This document shows positions 49,984 to 61,141 of a stretch of DNA of 64,000 nt, one piece after another (position 1 is the first letter of the stretch; the number at the start of each line of letters is the position of its first letter). Source of the DNA: Sphagnum magellanicum (Eukaryota; Streptophyta; Sphagnopsida; Sphagnales; Sphagnaceae). The translations under genes and the position numbers were made by a program. A model generated the notes under the pieces. It was not told the origin of the DNA. It made no database searches and saw nothing but the letters and a program-made list of their open reading frames with translations. The stretch spans positions 20,294,501-20,358,500 of the forward strand of contig CM038908.1 in the NCBI GenBank assembly GCA_021904315.1, given 5' to 3'.

Positions 49984-52346
49984 ATGGTACCCATTTTGCA
50001 ACAACAAGCAATAGTTCTTCATACAGGAGGCAAACTGCAAGGATTCGTACCAGTTACATCTTCTTCCAGACCATCAAGCTCATCATGTTCTGCTGCTGCT
50101 GCTACTACATCCACCACCCATGAGCACTTTCAATCAGCTAGCTCATGCAGACTGAGAGTGTTGTTGCCCAGTGATTCATCTCTGACAGCCATGTCAAGCT
50201 CTTGTTCTCCTCTTACGGCCTCCAAGAATCTCAGAAGCATTTCACCTCACAGCAGAAGAAGAAGATCCAGGTCTATGAGGATTGCAGCTGCAGTGGTGGA
50301 AGCTCCTGAAGCCAGTGTAGCACCAGTAGAGGAGAAAAAAAAGTCAGTGGAAGCTCCAACAGAGCAGCAGAAAATGGAGGAATTATACGAGCATACAGAG
50401 TCTCGAGGTGGAAAGATCAAGGCTGATCCACTTAAGATTATCATGTTTCAGGTATTTGGAAACTCTTCTTTCTCTACAAGAGAAATACGAGTATTAATTG
50501 CCAGCCGGTCTGCGATTTTTTTTTCTGTTGTTTTTCGGTTTTTGCTTTGTGCATGCTGCAGTTGCTCCATCCAACAAGTCCATAGTTTGATTGATCCATG
50601 TAAGGATGATAGCAGCAGATTCAATGTCAACAGCTGAAATTTGTCGCACACAAGTCTACTGTGCTCCAAAGACTGCAATTAAAAACAGGGATTTGGTAAG
50701 AGAAGTAATAGTCTAGTACATTATCAGTTTTGTTGACGCAATAGCTGCGGTTTTATGTGCAGGGATTTAACTGGGAGTCATGGAAGAGTTCATGCTGGTA
50801 TGATGTTCTTGCAAAGACAGCCAAGGATTTGGCTGCAGCTGGAATCACAGATGTGTGGTTGCCTCCATCCAGTCACTCCGTGGCTCCTCAAGGTAGAGCA
50901 ACAGCACAAGTTTCTGTTTACAGAATTGATCTACTCTTGCGCCATTTTCCAGTCATGATGAGAAGATTTATGTCCAGAACATGAATTTCTTTTTGCATCA
51001 CTTTTTTGCATTCCAATTGTGATGAAACTGCATGAAGAATATATTGAGTGTAACCATTGCCAACCTGCCCAAAGAATTTTTTTATGAGAAGACTTGGCAA
51101 AGCAAAAAAGTGATGTTGGGACTCTTCTTTTGTGCAGGGTATATGCCAGGGAGATTGTATGATCTAAATGCTTGCAAATACGGAAATGAAGAGAAGCTCA
51201 AGAACCTCATTGATGCCTTCCATGGTCAAGGGATTCGGTGCAATGCTGATATTGTAGTAAACCACAGGTGTGCAGAATTCCAAGATGATCGTGGTGTATG
51301 GGCTATCTTTGAAGGAGGTACACCTGATGACCGTCTTGACTGGGGTCCATGGGCCATAGTTAGGGATGATTTTCCTTACAGTGATGGCACTGGAAACCCA
51401 GATACAGGAGAAGATTTTGGAGCAGCTCCTGACATTGATCACACCAATGAACGAGTTCAAAGAGAACTCATCGACTGGATGAGATGGTTGAAACATAGCA
51501 TCGGGTTTGATGGTTGGAGATTTGATTTTGCAAAAGGTTATGCTGGCTACTTTGTTGGAGAATACGTGAAGCACACACTTCCAGAGTTTGCAGTCGGAGA
51601 GGTCTGGACAAACATGAACTATGGTGCATCTGGCCTTGAATATAACCAGGATAGTCACCGACAAGAGCTTGTCAATTGGGTGAATGAAACCAAAGGCAGA
51701 TCAACAGCTTTTGATTTCACTACCAAGGGTATTTTACAAGAAGCTGTCAATGGGCAGCTATGGAGATTGAGGGATCGAAACAGCAAACCTCCTGGTATGA
51801 TTGGCTACTGGCCTGAGAAGGCAGTGACATTCATTGACAATCATGATACAGGCTCCACGCAAGGGCACTGGCCATTCCCTGGTGACAAAGTCATGCAAGG
51901 ATACGCATACATTCTGACACATCCAGGAACACCCTGCATTGTAAGCTCCTTCCCCTAAAGTAATACCTGGTTCTCTATTGTAAATTCTCCTCAAATTGAT
52001 CTGTTCAAAAAGATCCATAGAGAGACCATAACATTAGTACACAACTCATGTGACTGAGCTTTTTCTTGATAATGTGCAGTTCTATGACCATTTCTACGAC
52101 TGGGGTCTGAAGGAAGAGATCAAGAGTTTGATTGAAGTTAGAAAGCAGAATGGTATTAAAGCCAACAGCAAATGCCGCATAGTTACAGCAGAAAATGACT
52201 TATATGTCGCCACTATTGATGATCGGGTGGTGGTCAAAATTGGCTCTTGTTTCAATATGGGTGATTTGACTCCAAATCCAGAGGAATTCAGCATTGCTGC
52301 ATTTGGGAAAGACTATTGCGTCTGGGAAAGGAAGACAGGAAAATGA
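49984..52346 (+). CDS. Alpha-amylase (GH13), AMY1-like core with plastid-type N-terminus
   Basis: Endo-hydrolysis of alpha-1,4 bonds in starch. Four exons: 49984-50451, 50763-50892, 51138-51940 and 52080-52346; all introns are GT-AG and frames join, giving 555 aa. Residues 1 to about 100 are Ser/Ala/Thr-rich, low in acids, and end in SRRRR then SMRIAAA, as in a chloroplast transit peptide; an acidic linker follows to 156. The catalytic barrel starts at GFNWESW (157). The four GH13 regions are intact: ADIVVNHR (236-243), GWRFDF with nucleophile D329, VGEVW with acid/base E354, and FIDNHD with D436. The C-terminal beta domain ends in YCVWERK. No CBM45 starch-binding modules precede the core, unlike plastidic AMY3. 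The wording of the core ([24 protein letters not shown]) is closest to secreted AMY1 enzymes as I recall them. Plastid location is inferred. Confidence 0.93.
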
Positions 52347-52526
52347 TTTGTGCAAAATGACTTACACAATTTTTGAGAAAACTAGTACTCTCTAGCAAAG
52401 GAAGAGAATTAGCACAGCAGCTGAAGAATTTTTGATAGAACTAAGCTTTTCTTTAGTCAAAATATTGTATTCAATTCTTGCATTGATTTGTATAGTCTCA
52501 GCAAGCACAGATTATCTGTAACATAC

Positions 52527-52740
52527 CCATTTTAGAATCCTTCTCCTCTTTCTTGTAACATTTGTAATTTAATATTTTTCATCAATACGGCAAGTTGCCA
52601 TTTTAGAATCCTTCTCATCTTTTTGTAACATTTGTAATTTAATATTTTTCATCGATATGGCAAGTTGCCATTTTAGAATCCTTCTCCTCTTTCTTGTAAC
52701 TTTTGTAATTTGACATTTTTCATTGATATGGCAATTCATC
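52527..52740. repeat. Three tandem copies of a 70-bp unit after the amylase gene
   Basis: The word CATTTTAGAATCCTTCTC starts near 52528, 52599 and 52669. Each is followed by CTCTTT(C)TTGTAAC-TTTGTAATTT and TTTTTCAT-GATA-GGCAA. The first copy lies about 180 bp after the stop codon, so the amylase 3' end may fall within the array. Confidence 0.75.
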
Positions 52741-53260
52741 CATTTCCCTCTGCAAATATGTGGTTGATTATCTGCAATAGAAGCTAATTTCATACCACAT
52801 GTCCTTTCAATTGATATTGCTCTTTGCACAAATGCGAATGCTGATTTCCAACGGCCCTTGAATGCTTCTAGACAAACAGAAGGAAACATAATGCTCCTAA
52901 ACCCATGTATGTATCCTAGAACAATAACTAATCTTTTCTCATCTTTTTGTAACATTTGTAATTTAATATTTTTCATCAATATGGCAAGTTGCCATTTTAG
53001 AATCCTTCTCCTCTTTCTTGTAACTTTTGTAATTTGACATTTTTCATTGATATGGCAATTCATCCATTTCCCTCTGCAAATATGTGGTTGATTATCTGCA
53101 ATAGAAGCTAATTTCATACCACATGTCCTTTCAATTGATATTGTTCTTTGCACAAATGCGAATGCTGATTTCCAACGGCCCTTGAATGCTTCTAGACAAA
53201 CAGAAGGAAACATAATGCTCCTAAACCCATGTATGTATCTTAGAACAATAACTAGTCTGC
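52613..53260. repeat. Exact tandem duplication of 324 bp
   Basis: Positions 52613-52936 and 52937-53260 are head-to-tail copies with a constant 324-bp offset (for example CTAAACCCATGTATGTAT at 52897 and 53221). Only a few substitutions separate them, so the event is recent. Because 324 is 3 times 108, an open frame on the minus strand (52569-53291, 240 aa) runs through both copies as two near-identical 108-aa units; see findings. The segment lies between the convergent amylase and COMMD4-like genes. Confidence 0.9.
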
Positions 53261-53291
53261 AAACTAGATAAGACTTAAAATGTACATACAA

Positions 53292-54681
53292 CGTGCAAAC
53301 AAAATCTGTGGAAAGTCTCTGAAATCACACATAAGTATCTGTAGCTGAAGATCTGTGACAAATCTTGCTTAACATATCCAACAAACTATACCTGATATGA
53401 AAGTGCATATCTGGATTGTTTGGTTTCTTCACCACCACTGCTGGTAATAACTTGCAACACAGTTTTCCTTTCAAACTGAAAAAAATGTAGATTAGGACAT
53501 CTCTAGGACATTACAAATTAGAACCCAAGACCAACTGTGCACCAATGGTACAAGAAATAAGTATGCAGTCCAACAACTGAAGGGATATTGTGGACCCATT
53601 GGAATGTATCAACCACAAGAAATAAAGTCTGCAATTTGACAAATGGAGGGATCTGATTCAGCAACCACAATTCACCCACAAAAGTACACCCAAAATTCTC
53701 TCAAATTTGAAGTTGGATCCAGCCTCCACTTTTTCTCTTATGGCATGGGGAGGTGCACAGCTGACAGCTGGACCTGCATGTGTACAAAAAGAGACCACAC
53801 AACCTTGTAGGCTACTTCACCACAAATCTCCCTAGGAAAAGACAATGGTCAAAAAGGCAGATTGCCACATGTATGAAGCGAACTGTAGGTATATCTCTGA
53901 CTCTATCAGTTTGTTCTAAGAGGGGTCATGTCCTACAAATCCATCTCATGGGATCAAAGCATACACTCACAAGGTTCACAGTACCTAAACAAAGCACCCA
54001 GTCTGGTCTGAAAATTCTAGAAACCTTTTACAATCACCTGCCTGATATGTAAAAGGCTTCAGCATCTAATCGGCTATGTACATAAGATCATTCCTCATGT
54101 GTCTAACTAACTCAGTTTCCAAGCCCTGTTATCATCCTTTGAAAGGACAATGTCAATAAACAAACATTTTGGGAACAGGACATACTGAACCTTCACACAA
54201 CAATTTCTACTAAACCAGAGATCAGTTGTGTAGTTCTGTGCATTTATGGAAAACAACTCAATTGAATAATGTACAGAACTGGATATACTTCCAGCAGCTT
54301 CCTCCTTTGCTACAACTACACATGTATCAATAACCATTCTTACAGTCAACATCAACAGGCCATTTGGTATCTAGGAGAGTCCTTCGTAACAGACACTACC
54401 TCTGTATGCCATGAGAGAAAAACTGAACATGATGGCTTGAGAATTGACAAGTTCAGATATTCAGTGTGCTACCCATCTTCCCTTCCATCTACATTTGTCT
54501 TAGGTGTCCTGTGGACAAATATACCAATTTACTGCCAACTCAGACTCCCTAGCCAACAATATCTCCTGCAGTATTCACTCTTGATGAACTGTGGAGAAGC
54601 TCTCATCAGATTATGATAGCAAAATCTCATGCAATCATGACTGATATTACAGACATAGAAGTAGCAGACCAGCCAAAACTC
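53292..54681. other. Region downstream of both convergent genes
   Basis: No coding sequence is supported. Base composition is more balanced than in the transposon areas. It probably includes the 3'UTR of the COMMD4-like gene near its right end. Short ORFs (53780-54052, 54269-54616) lack recognisable domains. Confidence 0.4.
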
Positions 54682-57185
54682 TCATGTGTATTCATCCATC
54701 AAAACCCTTGCAGTCTTCAACTCTGCAACAACAATTCCAGAATCAGTCAGTAGGTGAAATCTCAGCTGTAGTGAGATGGATTATGCTGAGTTGGCACACC
54801 TACTCTCCTTAGAACTTGTGAGATCTGTGCACAATTGGAACTAATGTACAACATACCACACTTCCAGGTGACCCTCTTCCTGACCATCATAAACTCAGCA
54901 TCATGCGATGTAGTCATACCATTCTAAAACAAGACCATTCCCAAAGCACTGGACCACTGATAGAGATAATTATTAGGAGAATGACCATGTAATAGAGTCT
55001 GGAACTTCTCAGCAGTCAAAGTAACAAGGAGATCCTTGTTGCCACCCTCTTTCACTTTTTCACTGTCTTTGTTGGATGTTGTCAACCGCATTATGACCTT
55101 CTTTGACTCCCCAATTTCTGCTTGCCATGCACCGACTAGAATTGCAGGTACTGCCATATCCCAAAAAACATCAAAAACCAAACCACCCACCCCTCCCTTC
55201 TTTTCTCTCTCCCTCTCTCCAAACTGGCCCCTCCCCAAACTGGGCATGGAATCCACAACCAAAAGGCTACAGCAAATGATTAGAGTCTCCATTGCCCTTG
55301 CTTCATCCAAACTGAAAGCAGAATTCAAACTCACAAGGCAAAGATCCTGAGGCTTCACTAGATCTACCATGGAGCAGAGTATGGACTTTGAACTTGGACA
55401 GTTACAACAGAAAGCTTACATTGAAGACTCTGTTGGAGAAATTTGCTCTGCAATGCCTCTTTGTTCTCCCAATATGGTCTCGCCACAGCATCACTTTGCT
55501 CTGACTACCCCAGACAGTCCAAAGAAACACATCTCAGAAGGATAACCAGATCACGACCAGATGTCATTATTATTAAAACATGCCTGAAGAGAAGAACACT
55601 CAACAAACCTTTGGGCAAGCCAAGCTGTTGAAGTTCACGAGCCAGAGTTGATTCTTCAACATCAAACTTGGCAGAACTTGCAATGAAGAAATGAAGAACT
55701 GCAATGCATGCCTTCACGTCTGATTCTCCTGCTCTTGATGACATGCAACTCCCCACAATTTTATCAACCAGGAATACATAGATCCATTGACATGCATATA
55801 CAAACTCAAAATATGCTAAATAAAGCCACCCTCAAACTATACCAATCTTTCAAAATGCAGTCATTGCACATGAACAACATGAAGGGAACCATGGCAAAGG
55901 ATCAAGTTTGTTTACTAGTGAATATCACCACAAACCTAATGAGCTACACACAGGTAGGCTGGGTTCCTGTCTCTTGTCTATGATCTTTGGTTTCTACTTA
56001 TACTATGCCAGATATGCCAGCTTGTGGGGTGAGATCCACAAGGTCATATGGTTTGCAGACTAAGACCAGAAGCTGGTTCTCTCCTTTCTAAGAAAATCTT
56101 GAATGAAAATGTGCAAGCTTACCAAGAGTGGAGTCATCAGTGAGTTTCATCACATTGTCATACTGCACACCAACAGATTGCAATGGATGATCATATTAGA
56201 CCACAGGGCAGACCCTACATCCCCCATATCTATGTACAAATAAACACTGAGCTGCAGGATTAAACAAGGGGGATGCAATCCAAGTGGTAGCAGAAGAGTA
56301 TGCAGGGTAGGAAATCATCAGGTAGAAATTTTGTCATACATTGAATTCACCTTCCAGGATGCGTTGCAAAATTTGTTCTACCATCAGCTTCACTTTCGCC
56401 GCTGGCTGTGGTTGCAATACCCCCAATTACCATAAGAAAACAACAAACAACTGCTGTCTAACCACATTAAAAACTTCTATTATATTTAACCCCTTGTCTG
56501 CTTACACTTATGGTCCCCATAGAACCTGTCTCATCATATTCGAGCCCCAAGCCTCATACCAATACTAAACACGTACTGCACCATAATGGTCAACTTCCCA
56601 ACCCTGTGTTCTGGCTCTCAGGGAATAAGCCTCTTCTTCAAGGCCAAGAGACTTGGAATCCTATAATTGCACCATATTCCTCCAGCATCAAACCCTCCAG
56701 CTTACAACAGTCAAATTTGATGAAGAAGAAGACTCTCATCCTGAATGTGTGAGCTTTACCATCAACATGGTTCAAAACAATGCATCGTGTGAGATCTCAG
56801 CTTACAGCCAGAACAAAGAGAGCAGGGTTGGTTTTAGGGTTTCCTAAAATATACCACCGGGCCACAACTCAGGAAGGAAGACATGAGCTTTTCCTTCCAG
56901 ATGGCTCAGATCTGTAGATTGTACAACGATCTCAGGCTTGCAGCAAGAACAACAGAGAGCAGCAAGAATCTGATTTTTCTTTTTTAGGGTTCCAGACAAA
57001 TCATTCACAAAACCGAAAAGAAAGAACCTCATGCATGCATGCGTGCATACATACACTGAGCATTGGTAAAGTAGAAAGAGAGCAAAGGCAAAAAAGGAAG
57101 CAGCAGATACAAGAGTGGAGAGGGTGACGATGTTGGCAAGGATCCAGTCGGGGGCGTCCAGTCCTCCGCACACATGGAACTTCAT
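54682..57185 (-). CDS. COMMD4: COMMD4-like COMM-domain protein, multi-exon
   Basis: In other eukaryotes COMMD4 is a subunit of the Commander complex, which recycles membrane proteins from endosomes. Exons on the minus strand, in order: 57111-57185 (MKFHVCGGLDAPDW...), 56340-56405 (KVKLMVEQILQRILEG), 56123-56162 (YDNVMKLTDD), 55609-55728 (ESDVKACIAVLHFF ... LQQLGLPK), 55420-55500 (QSDAVARPYWENKEAL), 54986-55117 (IGESKKVIMRL ... LTAEKFQTLLH) and 54682-54722 (ELKTARVLMDEYT, stop). All junctions are GT-AG and phases agree, except that joining exon 5 straight to 54986-55117 would create a stop. One exon of about 60 bp, expected to carry the W-R-V-D-Y part of the COMM domain, must therefore lie in 55118-55419 and I could not fix it. 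Known exons code for 184 aa, close to the human protein of about 199 aa. The N-terminal helical part and most of the COMM domain are covered. Confidence 0.85.
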
Positions 57186-57409
57186 CCTCTCCTTCTAAGC
57201 ACAGTAGTAGGAGAAACCGAAATTGCGATCCGATACTTCACAAAAAAATTGCGTTTCTGCTGCTAATGCAAAAGGACTAACAATCTGCAGCACTTTGCGA
57301 TTGTCAAAAATTCTGATTTCCTGCGACAAAATCATCACCATCCCCGGCGCTTCCCCGTTCATCGCATTCTCGAAAACTGAGGAATAGAGCGCTCCCACTT
57401 GACCTGCAC
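57186..57409 (-). promoter_or_regulatory. Presumed 5'UTR and promoter of the COMMD4-like gene
   Basis: This is a CpG-containing, mixed-composition stretch directly upstream of the start codon. No TATA box stands out. A minus-strand ORF at 57195-57398 lies here but shows no domain; it is treated as leader. Confidence 0.35.
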
Positions 57410-57990
57410 ATTCTACGCTTGTAGAATGCCTATCGGTTGTTCTGTTGTGTTTTCCATGATGGAAAAAGGAAACAGTACTGAAAGATTATTGTATAATGTA
57501 GCACTTCCGTTCCTCTTTCCACGGTGGATACCGTCATTTTGGCAGTTCGTGTAAAAAGCATTTTTTTCTCTTTTGGGTGGAAAATGTAGTAAAAAGCTAG
57601 AACCTGGCCACCTACCCAGATCATTCCCTGTTAGAACCATCCTTCCTGTTGTTTTTTTTCCACGCGGAAAATGCATTACGGTAGAATCAACTACCTACTC
57701 CTGATCATTCTCTTGTTGGAACCGCCTATTCACCTCATTCCGGTTACTTTTAATGCTTATATTTTTGGGTTGGAAACTACGTTAAGGTAGAACAGATAAA
57801 TTAGCCCTGATCATTCCCTCATCAGAATTGCCTATCAGCTTGTTCTGTGTAAAGTGCTGGAGATGTGTTTTTAGGGGTGGAAAATGGATTAAGGTAGAAT
57901 CACCTACTCCTGATCATTCCACTTTTGGAACTGCCTTTCACCTTGTGGCCTGCTAGCGCCAAAGTGTTTTTTTTTTTCTTTTTTGAGTTG
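57410..57990. repeat. Degenerate tandem repeat, about 85-105-bp unit, upstream of COMMD4-like gene
   Basis: Four or five units contain GGAAAATG-ATTA-GGTAGAA, ACCTACTCCTGATCATTCC, and TGGAACTGCCTATCACCTTGTTCTG-type words. GATCATTC occurs near 57619, 57703, 57809 and 57912. The array starts about 230 bp from the start codon, so it may overlap regulatory DNA. Confidence 0.7.
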
Positions 57991-58770
57991 AAAAATGCAT
58001 AACCACCTCTTATCATGATTAATCTGGCTTGAAGGTGGTCTAAAGATTTCAAAAACCAGAATTGTCACTCAGGAGAGATTCCACCTTTTACGACAGATAA
58101 TCTACACCACATCGTGAGGTAGCAAATAATCTACAAAGTTCCTAATGATGTTGCAGAATTTCTCCCAAGTGCTTATTATGTCATATAATGGTCATTGGTC
58201 ACACCAGGCTCAGTGTCACCAGCCGCTTAGCCAGGTTGTCCCCATGCCGATTATTTCACATAATGGCCCTTGGTCAGACCTGGCTGCTCACAGACATTGT
58301 CAGCCAGGCTAGGTCTTCCCAATGGGTACCAAAAAACAGACCTTAAGTCCTAAATGACTTTAAAGACCCTTTAAAGAACAATTTATGACTGGAGCCCAAA
58401 GACTCAAACTCGAGGGGTCCCTAATCATTTAAAGCAAAATTCGACCTAGTTGGGGCAAATAGAAAATGATCCAAAGTAAAACCGGCCAAACATGAATTTT
58501 GCCAACTTGGTAGAATGAATTTCTCCACAGTGTTTTTTTATAAAAATCATCAAATTTTTTTCATTCTTGCAAAATCAAAAAATTGGGGAAAAAGAAAAGT
58601 GAATGGTTTTTCGCCAACCATTGCCGATTTGAGACCGTAATGGTTTGTATGTGGTATTTTCTGCCTCTTTTGAGTCCTGTTACAAGACACAATGGACATG
58701 TCTTCCTGACACACCTGACCTAACCATTGTTCAAATTTCACATGCCCACTGTGCAAATCCTGAATACCAT
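57991..58770. other. Intergenic DNA, no gene seen
   Basis: A short direct repeat is visible: CATATAATGG-C-TTGGTCA-ACC-GGCT occurs near 58190 and 58258, about 68 bp apart. No coding sequence. Confidence 0.4.
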
Positions 58771-58778
58771 TACTACAT

Positions 58779-58904
58779 TATGGAACGTGTTGGGTACAAG
58801 CCATGGTGTTCATTTTGTTGCCCATTCCAAAAACAATTGCTCACCCGAATTTCCTCCCAAGCACCTTGCGGGTAATAATGGTTTCTACCCCAACACATTC
58901 CATA
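58779..58904. mobile_element. MITE of about 125 bp with 25-bp inverted ends and target-site duplication
   Basis: TATGGAACGTGTTGGG plus TACAAGCCAT at the left end pairs with TATGGAATGTGTTGGG plus GTAGAAACCAT read from the right end. TACTACAT lies directly before the element (58771-58778) and again at 58903-58910, giving an 8-bp target duplication if the last two bases of the inverted end are counted in it, or 6 bp (CTACAT) if not. An 8-bp duplication points to a non-autonomous hAT element, which fits the hAT relics elsewhere in the window. Confidence 0.8.
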
Positions 58905-58910
58905 CTACAT

Positions 58911-59437
58911 AACATAAGCACTATGCTCACCCATCACAAATAGAAATAGCAAAATGAAAAGTAAATCAAGCAAATGCCCACCTTTCCCACATGTATAGAT
59001 TGAGGGTCCAATCATTAACCTTTAAAATATATATATTGAGGGTCCAAGAAAATGATGTAGTGGAGTGTGTTGTAACTTCTTGGGCATGGGTTTCACATTG
59101 GTTCTTATTGTGAATACTAGTGGATCTCACTTTAGGTGAGAATTGTCTCCTTTTGAAATCACCTAGGGTATCACATAGTCCGAACCTTTACACTTTAAGC
59201 GCTTAGTTATAAGGTTGATGTTGAATCCAATTAATATATTTGGAGCGATTATAAGGTTAACTACAAATCCAATTCATATATCTCCAAGGCAATTATAGTG
59301 TTGACCTCAAGTTCAATTTACAAACTAGTAAAAGTTAAATACTTTAATAGTATGTGGAACTTCAAAGGAAACATAAAATTGAACTCAAAACCTCATTGAG
59401 GTCAAAGAGACCTTTCACATGTGAGAAAATGTATGTG
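58911..59437. other. Intergenic DNA, no gene seen
   Basis: The phrase TTGAGGGTCCAA occurs twice (59000 and 59037), and AAGGTTGA-TTGAATCCAATTAATATAT-type words recur near 59212, 59253 and 59290 at about 40-bp spacing, suggesting a short decayed tandem repeat. Confidence 0.4.
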
Positions 59438-59592
59438 ACAACTTTTATTTGAAGTTTGAACACATGTTTCAATTTTAAATCAAAATAATCACATGTCTTT
59501 CCTCTTACAAGAAAGGAAGACCAAGTGGCAAAGATTCACATTTCATGATTAGATTTGATGCACTTTTAGATTTGTCAAGTGGTATCAGGGTG
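59438..59592 (+). mobile_element. Possible small LTR with tRNA-Met type primer-binding site
   Basis: TGACAA at about 59438 and TTGTCA at about 59574-59579 form matching inverted ends of a segment of about 142 bp. Two bases later comes TGGTATCAGGG, which matches the start of the initiator-tRNA-Met primer site of plant Ty1/copia and TRIM elements (TGGTATCAGAGC) in all but one of its 11 bases. A second LTR was not found downstream, so this may be chance or a truncated element. Confidence 0.3.
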
Positions 59593-59599
59593 AAATAAC

Positions 59600-61141
59600 T
59601 TATTGATTTATAAGTTTGTAATGAAATGCAAACTTAGGGCACATTTCTTAGCTCTTAAAAGAGAAATGGTGGTGAGAGTTTCAAAATGCAAATTGAAATC
59701 AAAATGGTGTTCAAATGAATCACAGACAAACCAAATTTACAAGACACATAATGGTCACGACTTGGAGAGGAATGACATTTATATTTTAATATACTTTGTG
59801 ACCAACATTAGGGACTACATCGAAGTGACAAAAAATTTCAAGATTTGTGGAAGGAGTACCAAATTTTTTTGCTTTTGCCCAAATTATGAATCACACAATT
59901 CTATAAGTTCATAACTTTTGCATACAAGTTTGGATTTAAGAAGTCTCAAAAATAATGTCATTGCTTTGAAAAGACATTTTCAATGACATATAACATGTTC
60001 AATTTGAAAATCATTTGACCCCTATTTCTTGAGGTTTTGTGGATAAGAATCAAGTTGCCAATTTGATTCCTAACTTTTATATTAACCATAATTCTTAGTT
60101 CACAACTCCAAATGGAGAATGTGAATTCAATTTTGATATCTTCATTTCAAAACACCATTCACTATTTACACTTTCATCTTAAACATTCAAAAATTCATAA
60201 AACTTCGACTCTTAAAGTGAAGAAAACCACTTGGAATGTTGGGACTCATTCTCCCACACCTATGGAGTGTGCTTGAGTCATGGGACACAATCCTAAACCA
60301 TTCCATCCTCTTGCTTTAACTTTGGTCATGAGCTCAAAGCTATGGTCATGTCAAAATCAACTAAAAAAACTTGAACCCAAACAGAACTATGTCCCCCAAC
60401 TAACCTTTTTTTTTAAAATCCAAATTGTTTACCTATATATGTACAAAGTTTTTTAAACCTATAACAACCCATCCCTATTTTTTAGGTTGTGAAAAATCAA
60501 CTTTGAAAAAACCTTACAAAATAAATTATGGTGGTTTGAATGCATGTTACATCATTAAATAGATAAAAAGAAAAAAATTGTGTCACCAAATTTTTGTTTG
60601 CTCCCAAGATAGAACTTAAAATATTTTGTAATTTTGGTGAATTTAATGAACTAATATCTAGGTGATTATCAACTCGTTGGTTCCACCTTAAATGAATTGG
60701 TTGTTAATTCATTGGTTCCTTTCTCCCAAAAGACAAACTAAAAAAAATCAACCCCATTTCCCTCAACACAACCCCCCAACAAATGGGCACATTACCTTGT
60801 ATAATTGGCTATCAAGATTTTTTTTTCCAATTGTGTTTTTCTTCAATTTTCTCCTATGAACATGAACCTATTTAAGCAAATTATTAATTTTAATCAAATG
60901 TAATGTAAATGGAATTAAAGTCAATCTTAAACCAAATCAAATTCCAATTTTTTGGGGAAGTATTGAAGATTTTATAAATCCAAAAACATGTTATCAAAAT
61001 TTCACTTGAAATTCAATAAAACTATAAAAACTAAAATCAAAATTAAAATCAAGAACCAAATAACAATGTTACCTAGGAATTGTAAAAGGTGATCTAACAA
61101 CTTATTGTTTGTAATAGGTTGTGAAAAGTAACAAGTTAACA
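59600..61141. other. AT-rich DNA with a faint copy of the GC-rich insertion family
   Basis: Around 59900-60290 a series of landmarks (ATTTGACCCCTATTTCTTGAG, AATCAAGTTGCCAATTTGATTCC, GGGACTCATTCTCCCAC) resembles the families at 16190-16960 and 37712-38522, but is strongly eroded. The ORF at 59603-59914 has no domain. Otherwise no gene. Confidence 0.4.

Noticed and set aside
50448-51664. Minus-strand ORFs inside the amylase gene
   Set aside because: They are antisense shadows of exons with intact GH13 motifs on the plus strand.
54924-55370. 148-aa minus-strand ORF as a single exon
   Set aside because: Only its part from 54986 to 55117 matches the COMM domain and has splice signals; the rest does not align.
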